Source of the DNA: Coriaria nepalensis
Lineage: Eukaryota; Streptophyta; Magnoliopsida; Cucurbitales; Coriariaceae
Direction: 5' to 3'
Assembly (NCBI GenBank): GCA_027186245.1
Contig: CP114484.1
Coordinates: forward strand, 7,162,001-7,226,000
Length of the DNA: 64,000 nucleotides
Below the pieces are notes generated by a model. That model was given only the letters and a program-made list of their open reading frames with translations. It was not told where the DNA came from and did not search any database. A program made the translations under genes and the position numbers. How positions within the stretch are numbered: position 1 is the first letter of the stretch; the number at the start of each line of letters is the position of its first letter. Positions 24,560 to 37,562 of this stretch are shown here, piece by piece.

Positions 24560-25980
24560 ATCTGTAGATTGATATTTGCAACTTACACAACCTCTTCATG
24601 TCTTTGTCTGTGAAGAAACCTTCCAACTTTATCATATTCAACTTTTCCTCGAGGTTACCATTCAGAAATGTGGTTTTCATATCCATCTACTAGATTTCAT
24701 AATAATATTAGGCAACCATTGCAAGTAGTATCTTAATGGATTTGATCATTGGTACTGTAGAGAAAGTTTCTTTATAGTCTATTACATTCTCTCTCTATAG
24801 CTTTTGGCCACAAGTCTAGCTTTAAGAGTTTGACTTATTCATTCACCCAGTCTTTCTTTTAAAGACCCATTTGCATCCTATAGGGACTATCCCTTCAGGT
24901 GCATGTACTAAGGATCATACTTGGTTGATGTACATGGAATCAAGTTCGGCTTTCATAGCCCCAAGCCATTTCTACAAATCATGACTATTTATAGCCACAA
25001 TATAGTTTGTAGGATCATCTTTTATGATCGAATCTTCTTTGGGATTATCTACTAGATATGTGTATCTTTAAATTTATTGGTCTTTCTTCTAGATCTACAA
25101 ACCGAGCATGTACTTTGAGAAGTCACAATTCCTTCTTTCAAAGGCTCCTCAACTATAGGTTCGGTTCTTACAAGATTCTATATCTAAGTGTCATCTCATA
25201 GTTCTTGAATTTCTTCAACTTATATCTTACTCCCACTACTTGTTTTGAAAAGAAAGTCATTTTCGAAGAAGACAACAGTTCTAGCAACGAACACCTTTTG
25301 TTCTAGAGTATGTTAGAAATAATATCCTCATGTTTCCTTAGGATATCCTACAAAGGTGCATTTCTCAAATTTTACATTCAATTTGTCTGATTCTTGCTTC
25401 TTTACATAAGCATAACATCCTCATATCTTAGTATGATTGATAGATATTTTTCTTCTTTTCCGTATGTAATATGGTGTAGAAGGAACAAACTTAGATAGAT
25501 TTTTGTTTAGAGCATGCATGGTGCTTTCAAGGGCTTAACACCAGAACGTTAGTGGTAGCTCCATTAGACTCAACAGTGATCAAACAATATCTAATAGAGT
25601 TTGATTTCTCCTTCGAAACACCAATTCAATTATAGAATTCTAGGAGGAGTCCATCAAGAGAGAATCTCATTATTTTTTAGGTAATCACATTCTCTACTTC
25701 ATTATTATACACCTTGAATTTCTCAAAATATTCGGATTGTATTTCATAAGATACACATGTCTATAATTAGAGAGATTAAAGGTAAAAGTAATGAAGTAAG
25801 AATAACCACATCTCTCATTTGTAGTCATTGGGCCACACACATCAGTATGTACTAGAATAACTGGATTTCTCTTTTTCAAGTACCACTAAACGAAGTTTTG
25901 GTCATTTTTCCAAGTAAACAAGACTTGTTATTCCGTGATTGATTTTGATTTTGATCATGATTCCTAAACCTTGATTTGAA
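24560..25980 (-). pseudogene. Ty1/copia integrase-to-RT relic, element 4
   Basis: Leftward from 25980: integrase start with VLVHTDVCGPM and GYSYFITFT (25880-25790, DVCGP and the first catalytic Asp region), degraded integrase and connection sequence, then RT with MDMKTTFLNGNLEEK near 24690-24650 ending by about 24560. Stops and frameshifts in every part. RNase H and the rest of RT are absent. The LINE fragment at 24160-24460 begins about 100 bp beyond the break. Confidence 0.75.
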
Positions 25981-25999
25981 TTGAGTGAACCTAATCAAA

Positions 26000-26340
26000 T
26001 TGAATTGACAACATTGTTATAAGTGTTCATCATCTTGGCTAAAATAATAATTAATTGAATTACACTTTGAGGATTAAATTGATGAATTGATAAGTTTCCA
26101 TTGAGAATACTCGCTTTACTGCTCAAGAAAAAGACATTGAGGTAACTACTTTATCCTAATATATTATACTCACCCTCGAAGGAAGGGTGAGTTAAAGCCC
26201 AATGAAGAGGGGATTATGATAAGTTATGCAAAGAAACAATAAGAAACAATATGTATAAACCTTATCTACAATATGAAAATTATTTTGAAATGTGATGAGT
26301 TGTTTCTAATGATTGCATGGTTGTCCTACACATGATAGCT
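26000..26340 (+). repeat. Fragment of the gypsy element's 5' internal region
   Basis: 26160-26332 (caccctcgaaggaagggtg to gattgcatggttg) is a close copy of 31192-31349 inside the gypsy element, same orientation. It is a detached copy of that untranslated region. The first part, ccctcgaaggaa, recurs a third time at 31552. Confidence 0.7.
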
Positions 26341-26950
26341 CACCCCTTTGAAGCTATAAAAGCATGAACTATGTCCACAAATTTTATCATTCTAAATTTA
26401 GCGTTTGATATTTTTATCAACTCCCCCTTCAGATTGCATTCCATATAGTCGTGCAATTATTATGCACATCTCCAGACATGATGTAGGGGGTACCACAACT
26501 AAAAACGTGATAGTGGGGAATCGAGATTAGAGATTTTCCCTTAGATATCATGGAATTATTATTCACGACACTTAGATATCATGAAATTATCAGATCTAGA
26601 GACGATTTACACATGCTCTAATATCTAGTAGCGTTGAGTCGAGCATAAGTCTCACCAGTCTACCCTGCATAGCTGTCCTGCATCATTCTCATTGGGGAAG
26701 GATGGGTCACATATGTAGAACCATCGTTTTATTCTAGTCGACTAAAGAAATTGCAACTCTTAGAGGTTTTCATGATGAAATCTTCTATCAAATAACATCA
26801 ATGTGTTCTATTATTGTATTTTTATTTCTCATTTATGGTAATCATTTATCTTATAAATTTATAATTGTGTCCTACAACTTTGTAATCATATGTCTTGGAG
26901 ATTTGTAATCATTGTTGATGTAATTTAAACACCTTTACTTAAGAGAGATG

Positions 26951-27400
26951 GGAATTACATCATTTAAGACCGAACAAGATGGAATGAAAATCGGCCCAAA
27001 TCGGTTGTAATTAAATTTTTCAAGGGTAATGGCATCATTAGAAAACCAATAAGATGATTTATGATCGGCTATATTCAGTTCATATAGTCAGTCATATTCG
27101 ATGTGGGAATTGTATTATTCAAGACCAAGTAGGACGGAATGGAAATCGGCCCAAATTGATTATAAATAAATGTTCTAGGGGATTAATGTCATCCTCAGAA
27201 AACTGATAAGATTATTTATGATCCACTATATTCAATTCATACACTTATATTTAGTGTAGGAATTATATCATTCAAGATTGAATAAGACAAAATGGAAATC
27301 GGCCTAAATCAGTTGTAAGTAAATGTTCCAAGGGATTAACTGCATCTATCAAAGAAGATGAAATGTTTCAGTTTCTAAATTTAATGACCTGTAATAAAAA
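26951..27400 (+). repeat. Imperfect tandem repeat, about 154-bp unit, three copies
   Basis: Units start at ggaattacatcatt (26951), ggaattgtattattc (27106) and ggaattatatcattc (27259). Each goes on with aagac.gaa.aagac, then aatcggcc.aaat, then aagggattaa-like sequence. Unit spacing is 155 and 153 bp. Confidence 0.65.
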
Positions 27401-28006
27401 TATGGGCAAACATTTTGATTAATTAGAGCCAAATAACTTAATTGGTCAAACATAAATAATCGAGTAGCTATAATCTTTCATACGTCTATTAAGTCTTTCA
27501 ATGTTCATCCGACTTGTAATTGGTCATTACCGATAGTTGATAGAGGATACCTGTCAACATGAATGGATATGTAGCCATTCATTAATGCACCAACAATGCA
27601 TTCAATTCGGGATCAGAGTGGATGATCTCTAAAAATTAAATATCCCAAAAGTCTCCAAATGCTAACCATTAGATTTTATCATTAATGATCTAATGATTGT
27701 GGCTTTATTAAGTTTCGACTGTTAGATCAAATCTTTATAAAATCTAACAATCATCAATTGGAGATTTTTTAGATCTCTAAATTTTGGACATCTCCAATTT
27801 CTAGAGGTCAGCCCCTAATCCCAAGTTGAATACGTGGTTGGAGATCATCCCCCTAAAAAAAAACCTGATGTAAATCGTGATCTTCATAAACATTGGCTTA
27901 TTTCAGCTCGTCAATTAGTGAAATAATTTACAGAAAATACTTTTAGCCAACGAAGTAAATTAATTAAAGATAGACTGATATTTTCAAAAATAATATCGGC
28001 TTTAAT

Positions 28007-28175
28007 CGATCACCTAATAACTTGGTCAGAATGAAAATTTCGGACCATCCTCTTAAATGCTACTAAGTTGTGAGCATAAATTATTTTCATATCAGGACAC
28101 GTGTTGAATATGCATATACACATACTTCGATCTTACTCTATTCATAGGCTTCATAGTCTCTACAGGCTTTACATG
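28007..28175 (+). repeat. Long direct repeat, copy 1 (partner 29187-29362)
   Basis: Shares with 29187-29362 the ordered blocks aatgc.actaag.t.tgagcat, ttttcatat.aggacac, tgcatat and gatcttactctat. The two copies are about 1.18 kb apart and could be the diverged ends of a small unrecognised element. Confidence 0.5.
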
Positions 28176-29186
28176 TGTCAACCCATGCATGATGTAACTT
28201 TCCTACCAAATGTAGATTCTTCATATCTAATCTTATCTTACCACATCGACTTATCTGGAATAACCGATTACATCCAATGTTAGATGGTTCAACCGTATAG
28301 AATGTGTACTCCAATTATTTTCTTATTCTATATGATGTGTACTCTAATTATTTTCATATCCTTTAATATGTGTAATCCAATTCGATTAGTATGATATCTA
28401 AGTGTATTTTTCTCTACAATCTAAGGTAATCTTAATTATTGTAACCATCATTGATATGATATGAACTATTCTATTTTAATAAAAACCATGACCTTCATAT
28501 GAAAATATGTTTTATTTCATCATTGCCTTAGATTGTAATCATCATTGATTTAGTACAAACTATTTCAGACAAATAATTACCGTTTATGCTTGATTATTGC
28601 TGATTTGATGACCTAATAAGACAAAATAGAAAAATATCTCAAATCGATCATAAATATTGTTTGACCAACTTTTGAAATTTTGTTGTCTTTATTTGAATTT
28701 AAACCATGTTCTCTATTATTGTAGGGTCTATTATGTGAACAATATATACATGCTTGTGATTTTTATTATTATAGAGTCTTCGAATCTTATCTTGTGATCT
28801 TAAACTTTTGGATTAAAGTGATAACTAAGTGTGTTTTCTTTATCATCTAAGCTAATCATCATTATTGAATTAGTATGATATCTAAGTGTTTTTTCTTTAT
28901 CATCTAGGCTAATTATCATTATTGGATTAGTATGATCTAAGTATATTTTATCTACAATCTACGGTAATCATAATTACCCTAAACGTCATTGATATGATAT
29001 TAACTATTTAATTCAATGAAAATCGTGACCTTGATGTGGATGACGGATGATCGATGACTGATTTTAAGGCCAATAACCAATGTTAGATGACTGATGCTAC
29101 ATGGTCCAACCATGTATGATGTGTACTCCAATTAATGTAGGACCACATGTGAATGCACTCACCATGTTTTCAATACTATATCGGAT

Positions 29187-29362
29187 GTAATCGATCACCT
29201 ATAAAGATGTTCTTTCTGACTAGGTTTACAATTTTTGAACCATTCTTTTAAATGCCACTAAGCTATGAGCATCAATCATTTTCATATTAGGACACATGTT
29301 GACCATGCATATCTAGATACTCTGATCTTACTCTATCTATAGGCTTTATTTCCAGGCTTAAC
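29187..29362 (+). repeat. Long direct repeat, copy 2 (partner 28007-28175)
   Basis: Diverged partner of 28007-28175. It ends where the gypsy LTR (tgtaacccc) starts, so the gypsy element may have inserted within or at the end of this copy. Confidence 0.5.
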
Positions 29363-29992
29363 TGTAACCCCCTGAATTTTGGACAACCTATAGTTAGTAA
29401 GCAAATGAATTCTAGATAAGAAATTATGAAGTTTCATAGTATCATTAAATATCTAAACTTCCATGTGAAAGTAAATATATTCTTATGTATATTGAAACTA
29501 ACTAAACAGGTAAGTACAGAAATAAACAAAATAATAATAATTAAATAATCAAAACTCAAAGTGTATAAGTAAGGATTTAAAAGTTATATATATATACACA
29601 CGTATGTAGGTTTAGTAAAATATCAAACAAGATTTGACATTCATTAAATGATCACATACCTTGTAAGGGGCACCTTATGCGTTAGATGAACATCTGATCA
29701 AATTGGAGTGCCACCTTTCAAAGCTAAATACATCATGATTAATAACCCTTTTAAATCCAATCGTGTGAAAGATCTTTCACTATAGATAGTCACTTTTAAA
29801 ACAACAAAATAAGCTTCCTCTCCTCTAGTTCCATGCTCTCCTTTATAAAGAAGTCGAGTGAGTATGTTAGATTATAATCAAGCCATCAGCGTGACCAGCC
29901 AATTAAGACTAAGTAAGTACCGAACTTCTACCTTCTTGAGTTATGGAGATAATTCAATTATATCCTATATTTACCATACACTATTGTAACTG
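29363..29992 (+). repeat. Gypsy 5' LTR
   Basis: Starts tgtaaccccctgaat. Matches the 3' LTR block by block (gacaacctatagttagta, catagtatcattaaat, tttcaaagctaaata, acaacaaaataagcttc, accatacactattgtaac). The exact 3' end lies within 29980-29992. Confidence 0.85.
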
Positions 29993-30305
29993 GATAGGAA
30001 ATTTCATATCGGTAGGGGTTAATGAAAATATTAAGCTAATAACTATAATATTCAGGTTGAATATGATTGGTTAATGGTTTATGTGTTTAAGTTGTAATCT
30101 AAAGGAAGCTCGAAGTATGTAAGAACTGAAGTTAGAATAAACATGTGTAGGTACTCTCATACACTTTTTGTCATGATAATGTTCATAATAAATTTTGGAA
30201 CTTTACAAAATAAAATAAGATGTCATAACCTTCAGATTGATATAAGACTTGAAATGTTAAGACACTAGAACAAGGAGTTATGAACATTTAGAAGTTAACA
30301 TGAAG

Positions 30306-30555
30306 GGATCGACGAAGTCGACGGGTTGACACCTTCAATATGAGAAGGGGTCAACAGGGTTAACACCTTTAATAAGAGAATAGGTCGATGGGATTGACGT
30401 AGTCGATGTCCTCAATATACAAAGGCTCGATGTATTAGAAGGGTCAACTAGTTGAGGTACTCGATGCCTCTAATACACAAAGTACTCGATGACTTGACGT
30501 ACTCGATGGGTTGATAGGTCAATGGATCGACGAGTCGATGGGTCAACAGTATGAC
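30306..30555 (+). repeat. Low-complexity array rich in gtcgacg / gggtcaac / actcgatg
   Basis: In the gypsy leader, short words such as tcgacg, tcgatgg, ggtcaac and gtactcgatg recur more than a dozen times in irregular spacing. It is more G/C-rich than its surroundings. No coding frame fits. Confidence 0.6.
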
Positions 30556-32879
30556 GTTTGCTATAATGGACAGTCGTAAGACAAATGAATGAATGAAGTA
30601 AAAGATGTGCTAAATGATTTAAACATGAGTAAGGGAGGCATAAATGAGTGGGAACAAGGGTTACTCATTTAATCAATAAAGTTTTAATAATAAAGGTGTT
30701 GGAGCTAGATTCTTAAAAATAAATGAGAAATATATAGTGAGATAAGTTAACTAAATTGAAAAGCTTATGGAAAGTTAAGCTATTAATAAGCTAAGTTAAA
30801 TTCTTGATTGTATAGGCAAACAATGGACCCAGTGTTTGTAAAGTACCCAATCCTTAAGGGAAAGCATGAAATCCAGGTAATTACAACTCTCACCTACAAT
30901 ATGGAATATGTTTTCCAAAATTTAATGAGTGGTTGAATTGATTGACTGGTATGATAATATTGCTTTTACAGTCATCATGAATTGAGTTACTGCTATGAAT
31001 GTTAAATTAGCTATGGATTATTGATTCCTGAATTTCACAATAGCATATGTTCGTACATGAATTTTGTACATTTGCCTCATATCCATATTAGGAAATTGAG
31101 GGGAATAAGTGGAATGAAAGGTAAAATAAGAAATGAAACCTCTCGAAGGAAGCAAATGTCCTGAAGAGAGGGATAATGAAAGTTAAGTATTATACGCACC
31201 CTCGAAGGAAGGGCGAGTAAAAGCCAAATGAAGAGGGGATCATGATAAGCTATGCAAAGAAACAATAAGAAATAATATGTATAAACCTTATCTATAATAT
31301 AGAAATTGTTTTGAAATGTGATGAGTTGTTTCTAATGATTGCATGGTTGCTCGAGTTATTATTGATTTATAGTCATGAAATAATTGATTATTATGAGTGT
31401 TATATTTGTTATAGTTGTTGTTATAAAAAAATCTTGAAACAACATATGTACTCATAAGCATCAAGCAAAGTTCACCTCATATTTCATCTTAAGAAATTAA
31501 AAGGCATATGAAGATAGAAAAAAAAGAGATGAATTAAGTGTGTCATATTGACCCTCGAAGGAAAGGTTGAGGCACAAAGAAGAGGGGATTATCATAAGAA
31601 TGTTAATGCATGTAAAGGCATGAAATAACCATGGTTAAGTTCAAATCGGGTCGCTCCCCGACTTTCCATTGGTCGAGCGCTCAACTAGTATGTACAGAGG
31701 GCCCAATCAAAAGAATATGTAAGAAAATGTTAGAACAATTAAGATAGAAGCATGTAATAATCTTTACAAAGACTATAAGCCTAAGATTGTCATATATTAT
31801 ATGTTTCATACATCATATGCATTCACAACTGTTTTGTGAGTTATATTTGTGCTTGCTGAGCGAAAGCTCACGTCTTATGTTCCATGTTGTAGGCACTAAA
31901 GGTAAGCAATTAATTAAGTTACCCTCACAAACTTGGTGAGGAAGTGCGGTGATTGCGGAGTAGGTAGTGGTACTAGGACTATAGTGATGTTGTAAGCTTT
32001 AGCTTCAACACTATAAAAAGTATAATTATAAACATTTTGGTATATAGCAAAGACTTGGCCTATAATTTGGAAACCTTCGTATAAATGTTTTAAGAGATTA
32101 TTTACAATTAAATCATTAGGAAAAAAAAAGAAAAAAAATATTTTGATTTTACGAAGAAAAGTATAGAAATGTAAAGGTCCGGACAACGCGGGTCGTGGTC
32201 GTGGTGGTTGGTATCAAAGCTAAGTCCTACTACCCCACCTCCTATCAGTGCAACAAGTTTATAAGTAAATACCATTAGTTATTGATTGCAATAATTTGAT
32301 TTTTGAAGGCATTGAGTTTCTTAGGTGCGATTTATTGCACTTCATAAGTGCATTTCATGGTTTTACGCTATCAGACGAGATAATACTTGGATCATGATTA
32401 TATGTTCTTAGATGAGATAATACTTGGAGAGTGGATACAAATACCTCTTTCTAAACGTTAGAATCATGAGTTACAAGATGATTAGAAGAGAAGTGTTGTG
32501 CTTTTGACTAAGATAGGTCGCTGATCCTAGATGTGATTAGGTCAGGACGGATTGAGCAGAGTATCTAATCTCAGATATTATTGGTCATAGAGGACCATAG
32601 ATTATAGTAGTACCGATGGAATCATCTTTAGGGTCATAGCAGTAGAATAAGAAATGAGAACCTAAAAACTAGAGCTACTCGAGCTAACCTAGTACCCAAG
32701 GTACAGAGGAAATAACATGAATTAGCAACGTTAATTTCTAACTTGCAACAAAGTTTAGAAATGCAAGACCCTGAAATCCAGAATTTCAGGAGACAAATGG
32801 AATAACGACAAACTAGTGAAGGAGGCATTCCGGTGAGAGGACTAGAGTCAGAGGCACTACAAGAAGATGTACCACCTCG

Positions 32880-35800
32880 AGGACATGCTCGGGTAATCAA
32901 GGGATGTAGGAGATTCGACAAGAGCCATTCTATGAGCGTTTCCACTCTATAAAACCTGCGAAGTTTAAGGGTTCAATGACCCATTATTAGCTGAGGAGTG
33001 GTTGTACTCTTAATTCAAACTGTTTTTAATTTCATGGACCTTACTAAGAGACAGAAGTTAAAATGCGACATAATACGATAGAAATGATATGGGAAGACTT
33101 TACTTTTGAATTAATAAGAAGTATTATAATAGGAATGTTATGGCAGCTCAATAGACGGAGTTCATTAACCTCAAACAAAGGAATAGGTTAGTGATTGAGG
33201 CAATACATAAAAGATATACGAATGGTAAAGAATTTTATCGAAGTATTCCCAAAGGAATTACCATGTCAACTGCCAGACCGAGTTATGACCTTTAAGATTG
33301 AACTGGTACCAAGGACATCGCCCATATCTAAGGCACCTTATCGGATAGCACCAGCATAACTCAAAGAGTTACATACTCAGCTACAAGCCATTCCCTTTAG
33401 GAAGCACCGATTTTGTTTGTAAACAAGAAAGATAGGTCGATGAGGATTTGTGTCGACTATTAGGAACTTAATAAAGTGACGTTGAAGAACAAATACCCAT
33501 TACGAAGGATTTGATAATTTGTTCGATTAACTGAAAGGGGCGAAAAATTTCTCGAAGATCAATTTGTGATCGGGATATCACCAGGTAAAAGTTAAGAAAG
33601 AAGATGTCCCAAAGATCGCTTTTACGACTCGTTACGGACATTATGAGTCCTTAGTAATGTCGTTTGGATTGACAAATGCCTCTACATCATTTATGGATTT
33701 AATGAATCGAGTATTCAAAGATTTTCTCGATAAATCCATAATAGTATTTATTGACGATATACTCGTGTATTCCAAATTTAAAGAGGAGCATGGACACCAT
33801 TTCGGAGCCATATTACAAATATTCAAAGAGCAAAAACTCTAAGAGAAGTTTTCAAAATGCCATCTTTGGCTAGACAAAGTGAAATTCCTCGGACATGTAG
33901 TGTCTAAGGGAGGAATATTAGTGGACCCTGCAAAGATTGTAGCCGTAAGGAAAAATGGCCAACTGCTACCATGGTTACAAAGATTTAAAGTTTCTTGGAT
34001 TAGCGAGTTACAATAAAAGATTCGTAGAAGGATTTTCTAGCCTCGCTACACCACTCACATCTCTTACTAAGAAGGAAAGGAAGTATGAGTGGACAGAAAA
34101 GTGTGAACAGAGCTACCAAGAAATAAAGAATGGATTGACTAGCGCACTTATTCTTATCATACCTACCTAGAAAGCAGAGTTTACGATCAATAACAATGCA
34201 TCAAAGGTTACCTTGAGGTAGCTATGATGCTAGATGGAAAAGTGGTATCTTATGGATTGAGACAACATAAAGATCATGAGAGGAACGACCCAACTCATGA
34301 CTTGGAACAAGCATCGGTTGTGTTTGCTATATATAAAATATGAAAACACTATCCCTATAGGGTCTACTATAAGATATTCACGGGTCACATGAGTCTTAAG
34401 TACATCTTTACCTAGAAATAACTCAATATGGGACAAAAGAGATGGCTGGAATTGGTAAAACATTATGATTATGAGATTCTCTATCACCCAGAAAAGGCGA
34501 ACAAAGTTGCTGATGTATTAAGTTAGAATATTCTAGCAACACTGATGGTAATTAATACTTGCCTCGACGACTGTAGAATGAAATCCAGGTTGAGTTTGGA
34601 GACAGTTATATGAAAAATGTCGGCATTAACACTACACCTACCATTTTCGATAGGATGAAGGATTCTCAAGAAGTTGATCTAAGCTTATGAAGAATTCAAT
34701 AGGGAGTTAAAGAAGAGAGAAATTAAGAGTTTAATCTCTCTCCTCATGGGATCCTTAATTATAAAGGGAGAATATGCATCCCAAATGACGATGAAATATT
34801 ACATCAAATTTGTTCTGAAGCACATAAAACCTCGTATTTTGTATGTACATCCAGGAGTAACTAAGATGTACAAGGACTTGAAGGAGCACTTGTGATGCAT
34901 AAGAATGAATAAGGACGTTACTGAATTTGTAGAAAAATACATGACGTATCAGCGAGTTAAGGTTGAGCATCAATGTCCAGCAAGGGAGCTACAAACAATT
35001 GAAATTCCATAGTGGTAATGTGAGCAAATCACTATGGAATTTTTTGTAGAACTACCTAAAATAACTAAGAGATACGACACAATTTGGGTAATTGTTGACA
35101 AACTAACCAATCAGCGTACTTCTTACCAATACAAAGCACGCATTCACTGAAGCAATTAGTAAAGTTGTATGTAAATGAAATTATTTGATTACATGGAGTG
35201 CCTCTGTCGGTAATTTCTGACTGTGATAGTAGATTTACTTCTACTTTTTGAAGAGACATACAACAAGTAATGGGAACGAAGCTTAAGCTTAGCATGACTT
35301 TTCACACCCAAACGGATGGTTAATCAGAGAGGACTATCCAAATATTGGAAGATATGCTTCGGGCAGGTCCTTAGATTTCAAAGGAGCTTGAAATAAGTAT
35401 ATGCCTCAATAGAATTCTCTTATAATAATAGTTTCCAAGCATCTATTGGAATGACACCGTATGAAGCTTTATATATGAGAAAGAGTAAATCTCTCATTAA
35501 CTTGTATGAAACCAGAGAAGGGAGGCTAATGAACTCTGACTTCATGGAATCTACCACTGAAGTAGTCAAGAAGATAAAATAGTGAATAGAAACCACTCTT
35601 AGCCGATAGAAGAGCTATACAAAAATAATAAATAAATAAAAGGGGCATAGACCATTGGAGTTTCAAATTAGAGACTGTGTTTCTGAAAGTCTCACATTTG
35701 AAAAGTCTAATGCATTTTGGCAAGAAGGGAAAGTTTAACCCACGATACATAGGACCATTCGAAATATTGGAACGTATTAGCAAGTTGTTTATAAGTTTGC

Positions 35801-36000
35801 TTTGCCACTAGAGATGTCCTCAATACACAACTTGTTCCATGTCTCTATAATAAAGAAATGCGTATCTGATCCCTCCCATATATTAGAATATGAACCTGTT
35901 AAGATCCCAAGAAGATTTATCCTATGAAGAAAGGCTAGTGCAAATCCTAGACCCCAAGGAGAGGATATTCAGGAATAAGATTATACCACTAGTTAAGGTC
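32880..36000 (+). pseudogene. Ty3/gypsy gag-pol relic
   Basis: Gag-like FYERFHSIKPAKFKGS lies near 32930-32975 and a WWEDFTFELIRKYYNRN-like segment near 33090-33130. It joins directly to the RT entry (FPKELPCQLPDR near 33245), so protease and the gag zinc finger are deleted. RT follows: GHYESLVMSFGLTNA-like at 33640 and the catalytic FIDDILVYSK at about 33750. RNase H is at about 34000-34500, a [13 protein letters not shown] stretch before it. Integrase has MEFFVELPK (35035) and YDTIWVIVDKLT (35075). Stops and frameshifts occur throughout. No intact product. Confidence 0.8.
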
Positions 36001-36715
36001 CTATGGCGAAGCCATAAAATGGAAGAAGCTACATGAAAAGAGAGGATTAGATGAAGAAAAAGTATTGAGAATTATTTGAATTCCCTAGGAACATAATAAT
36101 AATACTAGGATATATGTGAACATTATACACTCTAACATGTAACATATGATGTATTACTGAGTATTATATGTCTGGTTATGCCATTGCCATGACATGTAAA
36201 ATGTGTGAATTTGTTGTTTTCGTTGCCATTAGAGGCAATCTAGAAAACAAAAATAAGAAATAGAGAGGGTTTAAGCCATTATCTTAGAATTTAATGTTCA
36301 ATTTGATTGAACCTGTAGCAGACAATTAGAGGTCTTATTAACTGTTCCCTAATTAAACATGAGCTCATTCCTATAGATCAAAGCCAAGAGTAAATAATTG
36401 ATGATATCTAAAATTGGTCGAAGCTAGACTCGGTGGTGGTAAGGGTACCATGTAAGAAGTCTCGGAGTAGAGCATTTGACGATGGTAACATGTGTAACCT
36501 GAATTCCAAGAGTGAAAATCTAATAGTACGGAGATAATGTTCCTTACAATATAGTGAAAACATTGGAAGTGGGGTTCCAGTATAAGATATGATTAATAAT
36601 ACTATGGAGGAGATTATAAGTAATCGCAAACCATTTACGAAGCATCTAGATCAAACATCAACATTAAGAAATTTCGAGGATGAAATTTTTACAAGGAGGG
36701 GAGAATGTAACCCCT

Positions 36716-37562
36716 TGAATTTCGGACAACCTATAATTAGTAGACAAATGAATTCTAGACAATACATTATGAAGTTTCATAGTATCATTAAATATTTAAA
36801 CTTCCATATGAAAGCAAATATATACTTATATATATTGAAACTAACTAAACAGGTAACCAAAGAAATAAACAACATAATAATAATTAAATAATTAAGACTG
36901 AAGTATATAAGTAAGGATTTAAAAGTTAAAAAAAAAAAAAAAATTTCCCCGCTGCTAAGGGAGAGCAAGAAAGAAAAGAAAATGATTGTTTTTTAATCAG
37001 CGCCCCCTTTTGGGTATGCAGGTACTAAGAGTCCTCTCACTACCAACCAGCAGACATCATCTGGCTGGGTCTTGCCGGTATCAACAACAAGAAAAAAAAC
37101 AAGCAAACGGAAACAGCAACTAACTATGGCTCTTGGCCCAGACAACGTCCTAGGCGTAGGGGAGATCAGAGCAAGAGGGAAGTAAAATATTAAACAAGGA
37201 TTTGATATTCATTCAATGATCAAATATCTTGTCAGGGACACCTCTTACTTTGGATAAACATTCTGTCAAATAGGAGTGCTACCTTTCAAAGCTAAATATA
37301 TCATGGTTAATAACCATTTTGAATTCGTTCATGTAAGAGATCATTCATCGTAGATAGTCATCTTTTACAACAACAAAATAAGCTTCATCTCCTCTAGTTC
37401 TCTGCTCTCATTCATAAAGAATTCGAGTGGGTAAGTTAGATTATAATCAAGGCACAAACGTGACCAACCAGCTAAGACAAAGTAAGTATCTGACTTCTAC
37501 CTTCTTAACTTATAGAGATAATTCAATTATATCTTGTATTTACCATACGCTATAGTAACCGG
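36716..37562 (+). repeat. Gypsy 3' LTR, interrupted by an insert
   Basis: Second copy of the gypsy LTR. Homology to the 5' LTR is broken at about 36928 and resumes at about 37180 (agtaaaatat). The tail resembles the 5' copy up to gtaaccgg. Confidence 0.8.
36928..37180. other. Foreign insert in gypsy 3' LTR, organelle-like (possible NUMT)
   Basis: Replaces a 5' LTR segment of about 30 bp with about 250 bp, flanked on the left by a run of A. The insert is near 50% G+C in a 30% G+C setting and contains ggtatgcaggtactaagag-like and tggctcttggcccagacaac segments. Its style resembles plant mitochondrial non-coding DNA. That is a hypothesis from composition and feel, not from an alignment. No ORF or SINE promoter box was recognised. 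Confidence 0.45.

Larger units (their letters stand above)
26341..29362. other. Repeat-rich non-coding block, origin unknown
   Basis: Three kilobases without a supported gene. It contains a 154-bp imperfect tandem repeat (26951-27400), a 62-bp pair at about 28815-28930 (ctttatcatcta), and a long direct repeat pair (28007-28175 and 29187-29362). The gypsy element begins exactly where the second long repeat ends. No family was recognised. Confidence 0.5.
29363..37562 (+). mobile_element. Ty3/gypsy LTR retrotransposon, internally deleted
   Basis: Both LTRs start tgtaacccc and share order and sequence over about 620 bp (29363-29992 and 36716-37562, the second with an insert). A purine tract, acaaggaggggagaa, sits directly before the 3' LTR. 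The internal part has a long 5' non-coding leader (to about 32880), then gag, RT, RNase H and integrase relics in gypsy order (integrase after RT). About 8.2 kb in all. The many frameshifts show it is old. Target duplications are not clear: left flank ttaac, right flank ambiguous because the LTR end is uncertain. Confidence 0.85.

Noticed and set aside
26951..27400. CRISPR-like array
   Set aside because: The repeats are imperfect, about 154 bp long and contiguous, without regular unique spacers. This is a plant nuclear window.
32634..32945. 103-codon minus-strand ORF in the gypsy element
   Set aside because: Lies opposite the gypsy gag lead-in. No motif and no splice or promoter support.
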